From contig DASXYU010000016.1 in the NCBI GenBank assembly GCA_036502295.1, positions 1 to 21,591 of the forward strand: 21,591 bases of DNA, in the 5' to 3' direction. Below, one piece after another: positions 13,716 to 19,679 of this stretch. Origin of the DNA: DASXYU01 sp036502295. GTDB taxonomy: Bacteria > Actinomycetota > Actinomycetes > Mycobacteriales > Jatrophihabitantaceae. The notes under the pieces are model-generated. The model was given only the letters and a program-made list of their open reading frames with translations, did no database searches and was not told where the DNA came from. The translations under genes and the position numbers were made by a program. Position 1 is the stretch's first letter, and each line of letters opens with the position of its first letter.

Positions 13716-14216
13716 ATGCAACCCACGCGACAGCCGGCCCCTGCCGGCCCCGGACTGCGCGACCCTGAACTGGCCGCCCCCGAACTGCAGAGCGTCCGCG
13801 CCCGTCGCGCGGAGCTGCGCGCAACGCTTGCCGCCTTGGAGCAGGCACTTGCCGCGCCGGCCCAGGGACGCGAGGACCTGTGGGGCGTCGGGGTACGCGA
13901 GTCACTCGCGACCCTTGTCACCGACTTCGCCGAACACGTGCGCGTCACCGAGGGGTCCGACGGCCTGCACCAGGCCATCACCACGGCGGCGCCGAGGCTG
14001 ATCCACGCCGTTCGGCAACTCACCGACGAGCACAGCCGCATCGCCGCGGAGTTAGCGGAGCTCACCTCACTTGCGCGCCCGCCGCTGGGCAGGACGGAGG
14101 TTGAGGTCGTCCGGACGAAGGCGACGCGGCTGCTCGGCGGACTCGCGCGTCACCGCCAGCGCGGCGCCGACCTCATCTATGAGGCGTACGAGACCGACAT
14201 CGGCGGCACCGACTAA
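13716..14216 (+). CDS. Small all-helical protein, possibly hemerythrin/four-helix-bundle-like
   Basis: A 166-aa soluble protein with no signal peptide or membrane segment. It is strongly helical and charged: LQSVRARRAELRATLAALEQ, LATLVTDFAEHVRVTEGSDG, LHQAITTAAPRLIHAVRQLT, DEHSRIAAELAEL, then GGLARHRQRGADLIYEAYET and DIGGTD at the end. The scattered His/Glu/Asp (H in FAEHVRVTEG, LHQA, LIHA, DEHSR, ARHRQ; E and D in YEAYETDIGG) resemble hemerythrin-like di-iron four-helix bundles, but I cannot prove the ligand set. A strong AGGAGG at 13702-13707 with eight bases of spacing fixes ATG 13716. It stands alone, ending one base before a perfect 24-bp inverted repeat. The function is unknown. Confidence 0.75.
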   Translation: MQPTRQPAPAGPGLRDPELAAPELQSVRARRAELRATLAALEQALAAPAQGREDLWGVGVRESLATLVTDFAEHVRVTEGSDGLHQAITTAAPRLIHAVRQLTDEHSRIAAELAELTSLARPPLGRTEVEVVRTKATRLLGGLARHRQRGADLIYEAYETDIGGTD

Positions 14217-14217
14217 G

Positions 14218-14281
14218 CCGCTCGCGCGTCCCAAACGCTCAGTTTTGGTCGCGGATTTGAGCGTTTGGGACGCGCGAGCGG
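14218..14281. terminator. Perfect 24-bp inverted repeat, bidirectional terminator
   Basis: The arms 14218-14241 and 14258-14281 are exact reverse complements (starting CCGCTCGCGCGTCCCAAACG) around a 16-nt loop (14242-14257). It lies between the convergent helical protein (stop 14214-14216) and gtrA (stop 14286-14288) and fills the gap exactly. Stem length and perfection exceed a normal intrinsic terminator and resemble the palindrome design at 2874 and 3871, though the sequence differs. Confidence 0.88.
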
Positions 14282-14285
14282 GCAG

Positions 14286-14777
14286 TTACTCGGCGAGTTC
14301 GATGTCGAGGTCCGCGTCGGCGGAGTGCACCTTGTCGGGGTGCAGGAAGACGAACCGCTTGTACGCCCAGAAGCGGAAGATCGTGCCGATGCCGATGGTG
14401 GCCACGTTCACCACGAAGACCATCGCGCTGCCGTGGCCATAGCCGAGCGGATAGACGAACAGCGCGATGACGAGTTCGCTGAAGATGAGCGTGATGAAGT
14501 TGATGCCGAAGAAGAACGCCGTTTCGCGTCCCAGGCTCGTCCTCGCGCGGTGTGAGAACGACAGGTAGCGGTTGCCGACGTAGGCGAAGGTGGTCGAGAC
14601 GACGGTCGAGATGAACTTGGCCTTCACCGCCCCGCCATCGGACAGCCAGGCGAAGATGCCGAGATCGATGCCGAGCGAGAGAAGACCGATCAGCCCGAAC
14701 GCCGAGATCTCCTTGAGCAGGATCCGCCACGAGCTGCGCAGCTGCGTGACAATCGAACGGGACGAAGAAGTCGGCAT
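14286..14777 (-). CDS. GtrA-family membrane protein
   Basis: A 163-aa protein with four predicted membrane helices: EISAFGLIGLLSLGIDLGIF, the second around FISTVVSTTFAYVGNRYLSF, then FFFGINFITLIFSELVIALF, then AMVFVVNVATIGIGTIFRFW. It ends YKRFVFLHPDKVHSAD. GtrA proteins are thought to flip polyprenyl-phosphate-linked sugars for wall polysaccharides; the orthologous position in M. tuberculosis (Rv3277, between birA and purK) holds the same family. The open frame extends to 14900 and would overlap purK. ATG 14777 gives the normal length and a basic cytosolic N-terminus; ATG 14819 is an alternative. Confidence 0.88.
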   Translation of the reverse strand: MPTSSSRSIVTQLRSSWRILLKEISAFGLIGLLSLGIDLGIFAWLSDGGAVKAKFISTVVSTTFAYVGNRYLSFSHRARTSLGRETAFFFGINFITLIFSELVIALFVYPLGYGHGSAMVFVVNVATIGIGTIFRFWAYKRFVFLHPDKVHSADADLDIELAE

Positions 14778-14852
14778 ATTGGATCCAGATGGTACCCACC
14801 CCTCCTCTGGGATCGGCATGCTGCGCAGTCGGCGCCGCACAGGATGAGCCAC

Positions 14853-14858
14853 TAGGCT
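14853..14858 (+). promoter_or_regulatory. Putative -10 box for leaderless purK operon
   Basis: TAGGCT sits seven bases upstream of GTG 14866, with no ribosome binding site between. It would drive purK-purE-pgi-gndB as a leaderless message. Confidence 0.45.
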
Positions 14859-14865
14859 CGACACC

Positions 14866-16041
14866 GTGGATGCCCGCACCGGACTGCCGGTCGTCGGCAT
14901 GGTCGGCGCCGGCCAGCTGGCCCGGATGACACATCAGGCCGCGATCGCTCTTGGCCAGTCGCTGCGCATCCTCGCCGACACGCCTGAGGACGGCGCGGCG
15001 CTCGTCGCCGCGGACGTCGTGGTGGGCGACTACCGCAATCTCGACGATCTGCGGGCCTTCGCCCTCGGCTGCGACGTCCTCACCTGGGATCACGAGCACG
15101 TCGCCAACGAGCACGTCGCCGCTCTCGCCGCTGCCGGCATCGCGGTTCATCCCGGAGCTGAGGCGCTGCATTTCGCCCAGGACAAGGCGGCGATGCGCGC
15201 CCGGCTCGCCGAGTTGGGCGTCGACTCACCGCGCTGGGTCGACCTCACCGGTGCCGGCGATCCGGCGGCGGCGCTACGTGACTTCGGTGCCCGGGTCGGC
15301 TGGCCGCTGGTCCTCAAGGCGACGCGCGGGGGATACGACGGCAAGGGCGTCTGGATCGTCGACTCCCTGCAGGACGCCGCCGCGGTACTCGCTTCGGGTG
15401 CGCAGCTGCTCGCGGAGGAGAAGGTGCAGATCAAGCGCGAGCTCGCCGCGGACGTCGCGCGGTCGCCGTACGGGCAGGCCGCCGCGTGGCCGGTCGTCGA
15501 GACGATGCAGCGCGACGGCATCAACGTCGAAGTGATCGCCCCCGCGCCCGACCTCGACCAGACGCTCGCCGACCGTGCGCAGGAGTTCGCACTTCGCGTC
15601 GCGAAGGAACTCGGAGTCACCGGCGTCCTCGCCGTCGAACTTTTCGAAACCGAGGACGGACGGCTGCTCGTCAACGAGCTCGCGATGCGCCCGCACAACT
15701 CCGCGCACTGGACGATCGAAGGCGCTCGCACCTCACAGTTCGAACAGCACCTGCGGGCCGTCCTTGACTACCCACTCGGCGTCACCACGATGACCGCGCC
15801 GGTGGTGGTGATGGCGAACCTCCTCGGCGGTCCTGATGACGTTGTGCCGAAACGAATCGATGAGCGCATCCATCACTGCATGGCGCGCTGGCCCGATGTG
15901 AAGATCCACCTCTACGGCAAGGGACTGCGCCCCGGACGCAAGGTCGGTCATGTCACCGCTCTCGGCACCGATCTTGAGGACGTGCGAGCACGCGCGACCG
16001 CCGCGGCCGACTACCTGATGAACGGAGAACGCAGTGGCTGA
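14866..16041 (+). CDS. purK: N5-carboxyaminoimidazole ribonucleotide synthase
   Basis: A 391-aa ATP-grasp enzyme that converts AIR, ATP and bicarbonate to N5-CAIR in de novo purine synthesis. The N-terminal Rossmann-like domain is LPVVGMVGAGQLARMTHQAA. The ATP-grasp core shows FAQDKAAMRARLAELGV, PLVLKATRGGYDGKGVW (Lys and Gly-rich loop), EEKVQIKRELAADVAR, GVLAVELFETEDGRLLVNEL and MRPHNSAHWTIEGARTSQFE (metal and AIR-binding residues). The length fits the family. GTG 14866 is preceded by a TAGGCT -10-like box at seven bases. The stop codon overlaps the purE start by eight bases, so purK and purE are translationally coupled. Confidence 0.96.
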   Translation: MDARTGLPVVGMVGAGQLARMTHQAAIALGQSLRILADTPEDGAALVAADVVVGDYRNLDDLRAFALGCDVLTWDHEHVANEHVAALAAAGIAVHPGAEALHFAQDKAAMRARLAELGVDSPRWVDLTGAGDPAAALRDFGARVGWPLVLKATRGGYDGKGVWIVDSLQDAAAVLASGAQLLAEEKVQIKRELAADVARSPYGQAAAWPVVETMQRDGINVEVIAPAPDLDQTLADRAQEFALRVAKELGVTGVLAVELFETEDGRLLVNELAMRPHNSAHWTIEGARTSQFEQHLRAVLDYPLGVTTMTAPVVVMANLLGGPDDVVPKRIDERIHHCMARWPDVKIHLYGKGLRPGRKVGHVTALGTDLEDVRARATAAADYLMNGERSG

Positions 16042-16531
16042 GGTCGGCATCATCATGGGCTCCGACTCGGACTGGTCGGTGATGCAGGCCGCGGCCGAGG
16101 TCCTCGACGAGTTCGGCGTGAGCTACGAGGTAGGAGTCGTCTCGGCGCACCGCATGCCGGTGGAGATGATCGAGTACGGGCAGCAGGCGGCCGGTCGCGG
16201 CGTGAGGGTGATCATCGCCGGCGCCGGTGGCGCCGCCCATCTGCCCTGCATGGTGGCATCGGTGACGACGCTGCCGGTGATCGGCGTTCCCGTGCCGCTG
16301 AAGTACCTCGACGGCATGGACGCGTTGCTCTCCATCGTGCAGATGCCGGCCGGCGTGCCGGTGGCGACCGTGTCGATCGGGGGTGCCCGCAATGCCGGCC
16401 TACTGGCCGTGCGAATCCTCGCCGGCACCGATGCCGTCCTCAGCGAGAAGATGGTGGCGTTCCAGGCGGAACTCGCCGCCACTGCAAAAGCCAAGGGCGA
16501 AGTCCTGAGCCAGATCGTGGGAGGAAAGTAG
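16034..16531 (+). CDS. purE: N5-carboxyaminoimidazole ribonucleotide mutase
   Basis: A 165-aa class I PurE, which moves the carboxyl group of N5-CAIR to C4, giving CAIR, the step after PurK. The motifs are VGIIMGSDSDWSVMQAAAEV, VGVVSAHRMPVEM (the catalytic His of SAHR), IAGAGGAAHLPCMVASV and VPVATVSIGGARNAGLLAVR. The usual AHLPGM is AHLPCM (Cys72), an unusual change in a conserved loop. The GTG start at 16034 lies inside the purK end and has GGAG at 16024-16027. The stop TAG shares one base with the pgi GTG start (TAGTG). Confidence 0.96.
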   Translation: MAEVGIIMGSDSDWSVMQAAAEVLDEFGVSYEVGVVSAHRMPVEMIEYGQQAAGRGVRVIIAGAGGAAHLPCMVASVTTLPVIGVPVPLKYLDGMDALLSIVQMPAGVPVATVSIGGARNAGLLAVRILAGTDAVLSEKMVAFQAELAATAKAKGEVLSQIVGGK

Positions 16532-18180
16532 TGACCGCACCCCTGACGCAACGACCGGCCTGGGCAGCGCTCGAGGCGCATCGTGCCGCGCTCGGCGAGA
16601 GGCACTTGCGTGAACTCTTCGCGACCGACGCGAGTCGCGGCACGCGCCTCACTGCGGAGGCCGCGGGGATCTACCTCGATTACTCCAAGAACCGCGTCAC
16701 CGACGAGACCCTCGGGCTGCTCCGCACGCTCGCCGAGGAGTCCGGCCTGCGCGAGCGCATCGAGGCGATGTTCACCGGCGAGAAGATCAACATCACCGAG
16801 AACCGCGCAGTGCTTCACGTCGCCCTGCGCGCGCCGAAGACGCAGCGCATCCTCGTCGACGGCATCGATGTCGTTCCCGTCGTGCACGAGGTACTCGACC
16901 GGATGGCCGCCTTCGCCACCAAGATCCGATCGGGAGAGTGGGTCGGGCACACCGGCAAGCGAATCCGCAATGTCGTTAACGTCGGCATCGGCGGCTCGGA
17001 CCTCGGCCCGGTGATGGCCTACCAGGCGCTGCGCGAGTACAGCGACCGTGAGCTCACCTTCCGCTTCGTCAGCAACGTCGACGGCACGGATTTCGCCGAG
17101 GCGACGCGTGACCTGGACCCTGCCGAGACGCTGTTCATCATCTCCTCGAAGACCTTCACCACGCTCGAGACGATGACGAACGCCAACACCGCCCGCGCTT
17201 GGACACTCGCCGCACTCAAGGACGAGTCCGCTGTCGCGAAGCACTTCGCCGCGGTCTCCACCAACGCCGACGGCGTCTCGAAGTTCGGCATCGACGTCCT
17301 CAACATGTTCGGCTTCTGGGACTGGGTGGGTGGCCGCTACTCGATGGATTCGGCGATCGGCCTCTCGACGATGCTCGCCATCGGCCCCGAGGGCTTCGCC
17401 GAACTGCTTGCCGGCTTCCACGAGATGGACGAGCACTTCCGCACGGCTCCGTGGGAGTCGAACCTTCCGGTGATCCTCGGGCTCCTCGGCGTCTGGTACG
17501 TCGACTTCTTCGGCACGCAGACGCAGGCGGTGCTGCCGTATGACCAGTACCTCTCGCGCTTTCCCGCGTACTTGCAGCAGTTGACGATGGAGAGCAACGG
17601 CAAGCACGTCACCCTCGCCGGTGAGACCGTCGACTACGCCACCGGGCCGGTCTACTGGGGAGAACCGGGGACGAACGGGCAGCACAGCTTCTACCAGCTG
17701 ATCCACCAGGGCACCGAGCTGATCCCGTGCGACTTCATCGGCTTCGCGCACACGCTGAACCCGCTGCCGGCCAACGCGACCTTCGCCGGTGCCACGCACC
17801 ACGACCTGCTCACCGCCAACGTCTTCGCCCAATCCGAGGCACTCGCCTTCGGCAAGACGGTCGAGCAGGTGAAGGCCGAGGGCACAGTGGACTGGCTGGT
17901 TCCGCACCGTGTCTTCGAGGGCAACCGTCCTTCGAACACGCTGCTGCTCGACCGCCTCTCGCCGCACGCGCTCGGGGCGCTGGTCGCGCTCTATGAGCAC
18001 AGCGTCTTCGTGCAGGGCACGATCTGGAGCGTGAACTCCTTCGACCAGTGGGGCGTCGAGCTCGGCAAGGTGCTCGCGCTCAAGGTCGCGGCCGAACTCG
18101 TGAGCTCCGATGAGCCCACGCTGGCGCACGACAGCTCCACCAACAACCTCATCAGCTGGTACCGAGAGCACAAGGGATAA
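16531..18180 (+). CDS. pgi: Glucose-6-phosphate isomerase
   Basis: A 549-aa protein of normal length for the E. coli/eukaryote-type Pgi. It interconverts glucose 6-phosphate and fructose 6-phosphate. The motifs are NVVNVGIGGSDLGPVMAYQAL, VSNVDGTDFAEATRDLDP, FIISSKTFTTLETMTNA, GFWDWVGGRYSMDSAIGLS (PGI signature), MESNGKHVT, VYWGEPGTNGQHSFYQLIHQ (catalytic Glu and His) and VNSFDQWGVELGK (catalytic Lys). GTG 16531 follows a GGGAGG and shares one base with the purE stop; the downstream gnd starts four bases after its stop. Placement with purEK and gnd suggests coordinated supply of hexose phosphates to the pentose phosphate pathway and PRPP for purines. Confidence 0.97.
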   Translation: MTAPLTQRPAWAALEAHRAALGERHLRELFATDASRGTRLTAEAAGIYLDYSKNRVTDETLGLLRTLAEESGLRERIEAMFTGEKINITENRAVLHVALRAPKTQRILVDGIDVVPVVHEVLDRMAAFATKIRSGEWVGHTGKRIRNVVNVGIGGSDLGPVMAYQALREYSDRELTFRFVSNVDGTDFAEATRDLDPAETLFIISSKTFTTLETMTNANTARAWTLAALKDESAVAKHFAAVSTNADGVSKFGIDVLNMFGFWDWVGGRYSMDSAIGLSTMLAIGPEGFAELLAGFHEMDEHFRTAPWESNLPVILGLLGVWYVDFFGTQTQAVLPYDQYLSRFPAYLQQLTMESNGKHVTLAGETVDYATGPVYWGEPGTNGQHSFYQLIHQGTELIPCDFIGFAHTLNPLPANATFAGATHHDLLTANVFAQSEALAFGKTVEQVKAEGTVDWLVPHRVFEGNRPSNTLLLDRLSPHALGALVALYEHSVFVQGTIWSVNSFDQWGVELGKVLALKVAAELVSSDEPTLAHDSSTNNLISWYREHKG

Positions 18181-18184
18181 GACG

Positions 18185-19210
18185 ATGCAGCTTGGAATGA
18201 TCGGTCTCGGCCGAATGGGAGCCGGCATCGTTCGGCGAATCGTCAAGGACGGTCACACCGCCGTCGGCTTCGACACCAACGAAGCGAACGTCGCTGCGCT
18301 TGAGGCAGAGGGCATCACGGGTGCTCGCACGCTCGAGGAGTTCGTCGCGAAGCTTGAGCGTCCTCGCGTCGCGTGGGTGATGATCCCGGCGGGCATCACG
18401 GGCAAGGTCATCGATCAGCTCGCGGCACTGCTCGAGCCGGGCGACATCGTCATCGACGGCGGCAACAGCCGCTATCACGATGACATCGCCCGCTCGGCCG
18501 TGCTCGAACCCAAGGGCATTCACTACGTCGACATCGGCACCTCGGGCGGCGTCTTCGGTTTCGAGCGGGGCTTCTGCCTGATGGTCGGCGGCCCCAATGA
18601 GGCCTTCACGACCATCGAGCCCGTCCTGAAGTCGATCGCCCCCGGCATCGAAGCTGCACCGCGCACGGCTGGTCTTGCCGGTGAGCCGAGCATGGCTGAG
18701 CAGGGATACCTGCACTGCGGCCCGGCCGGTGCCGGCCACTTCGTGAAGATGATCCACAACGGCATCGAATACGGCATGATGGCCGCCTACGCCGAGGGTC
18801 TGAACATCCTTGAGCACGCAAACCGCGGCAAGACGGCGGGGCAGCAGGAGCACTCGGCGGAGGAGACTCCGCTCGACCACCCGGAGCATTACCAGTTCGA
18901 CATCGATGTCCCCGCAGTCACCGAGCTGTGGCGCCGCGGGTCGGTCGTCGCGTCCTGGCTGCTCGACCTCACCGCACACGCGCTGTCGATCGATCCGGCG
19001 CTGGAATCGTTCAGCGGACGGGTCAGTGACTCCGGTGAAGGACGGTGGACGGTCGATGCGGCCATCGACACCGGCGTGCCCGCACCCGTCCTCGCGGCGT
19101 CACTCTTCGCGCGGTTCAGTTCGCGCGGCGAGGCGCTCTACGGCGACAAGGTGTTGTCGGCGATGCGCAAGGAGTTCGGCGGCCACGTCGAGCTGCCCAC
19201 CGGCGAATAG
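18185..19210 (+). CDS. gndB: 6-phosphogluconate dehydrogenase, short form, probably NAD-dependent
   Basis: A 341-aa decarboxylating 6-phosphogluconate dehydrogenase of the short (YqeC/GndB-like) class, converting 6-phosphogluconate to ribulose 5-phosphate and CO2. The N-terminus MQLGMIGLGRMG is a Rossmann GxGxxG. The second strand ends in Asp30 (TAVGFDTNEANV), which favours NAD+ over NADP+. Further motifs are DIVIDGGNSRYHDD, DIGTSGGVFGFERGFCLMVG, HFVKMIHNGIEYGMMAAYAE (catalytic Lys and substrate-binding NGIEY) and GEGRWTVDAAIDTGVPAPVL. The start at ATG 18185 lies four bases after the pgi stop, with AAGGGA upstream. It is the last gene of the purK-purE-pgi-gnd run. A second, longer, NADP-type paralogue (gndA) lies 469 bp downstream on the other strand. 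Confidence 0.93.
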   Translation: MQLGMIGLGRMGAGIVRRIVKDGHTAVGFDTNEANVAALEAEGITGARTLEEFVAKLERPRVAWVMIPAGITGKVIDQLAALLEPGDIVIDGGNSRYHDDIARSAVLEPKGIHYVDIGTSGGVFGFERGFCLMVGGPNEAFTTIEPVLKSIAPGIEAAPRTAGLAGEPSMAEQGYLHCGPAGAGHFVKMIHNGIEYGMMAAYAEGLNILEHANRGKTAGQQEHSAEETPLDHPEHYQFDIDVPAVTELWRRGSVVASWLLDLTAHALSIDPALESFSGRVSDSGEGRWTVDAAIDTGVPAPVLAASLFARFSSRGEALYGDKVLSAMRKEFGGHVELPTGE

Positions 19211-19242
19211 GTCGCGTTTCGGCGCTCGCGGCGGCAATCGAC

Positions 19243-19265
19243 GTGGCTAGCCGTCCGTGAGCCAC
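19243..19265. terminator. Weak inverted repeat after gndB
   Basis: GTGGCT and AGCCAC (6-bp arms, 11-nt loop) lie 32 bp after the gndB stop. It is a possible terminator of the purK operon, but the stem is short. Confidence 0.25.
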
Positions 19266-19295
19266 TACACCGCGTCCAGGTCGTTGCCAGTCTCG

Positions 19296-19320
19296 CGATT
19301 GTCGTTCGCAACAACAATCG
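19296..19320. promoter_or_regulatory. Palindrome upstream of the DUF2087 gene (copy 1)
   Basis: CGATTGTCGTT-CGC-AACaACAATCG has 11-bp arms with one mismatch, ending 20 bases before ATG 19341. The same core, TTGTCGTTCGCAAC, recurs just after the gene. The position between a promoter and the start of a regulator-like gene fits an operator for autoregulation. Confidence 0.6.
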
Positions 19321-19340
19321 ACATTCGGCATCCTTGAGCC

Positions 19341-19634
19341 ATGCACCAACTGGTCGGCGAGGCCGAACGGCGACGTATTCTCCGCGCATTCATTCGCCCA
19401 GACGGCGCCCTACGCTCAATGCCGCGAGGCGGCCGCAAGCGGCAAGTCGTCCTCGAAGAACTGGTGACGGTGTTCGAACCCGGCGCACGTTACAGCGAGC
19501 GAGAGGTCAACGCCGTTCTGCGTAGCTTTCACGCCGACGTCGCTGCGTTACGCCGTTACCTGGTCGACGGTGAACTCATGGATCGTGCCAATGGCCAGTA
19601 CTGGCGCACAGGCGGCTGGATCGATCCGAGCTGA
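19341..19634 (+). CDS. Small DUF2087 protein, putative transcriptional regulator
   Basis: A 97-aa protein that is almost wholly a DUF2087 domain: ILRAFIRPDGALRSMPRGGR, KRQVVLEELVTVFEPGARYS, EREVNAVLRSFHADVAALRR, YLVDGELMDRANGQYWRTGG. DUF2087 has a winged-helix-like fold and is often fused to ArsR-type repressors; as a stand-alone protein its role is not established. The ATG at 19341 has no RBS; CATCCT lies six bases upstream, which could serve a leaderless promoter. Two copies of one palindrome (19296-19320, 19636-19660) bracket the gene. It lies between two 6-phosphogluconate dehydrogenase genes, convergent with gndA. Control of these enzymes is possible, but so is an independent inserted unit. 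Confidence 0.82.
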   Translation: MHQLVGEAERRRILRAFIRPDGALRSMPRGGRKRQVVLEELVTVFEPGARYSEREVNAVLRSFHADVAALRRYLVDGELMDRANGQYWRTGGWIDPS

Positions 19635-19635
19635 C

Positions 19636-19660
19636 CGATTGTCGTTCGCAACGACAAATC
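19636..19660. promoter_or_regulatory. Palindrome downstream of the DUF2087 gene (copy 2)
   Basis: CGATTGTCGTTCGCAACGACAAATC contains a perfect 8+3+8 palindrome, TTGTCGTTCGCAACGACAA. It is identical to copy 1 over its first 17 bases (CGATTGTCGTTCGCAAC). It sits in the 45-bp convergent gap with gndA and could be an operator, a terminator or a cassette boundary. Confidence 0.6.
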
Positions 19661-19679
19661 ACGTGCACGGAGCATCACG

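Noticed and set aside
14778..14865. A purine riboswitch upstream of purK
   Set aside because: The gap is under 90 bp, shares no recognisable aptamer pattern, and the TAGGCT box at seven bases points to a leaderless transcript.
14778..14900. Upstream extension of gtrA (41 codons)
   Set aside because: It would overlap the purK start and promoter. The extra residues are not membrane-like, and the family begins close to residue 1 of the chosen start.
16123..18246. 707-codon minus-strand open frame opposite purE and pgi
   Set aside because: Antisense shadow of highly conserved genes; rich in Arg/Val/Glu with no domain motifs.
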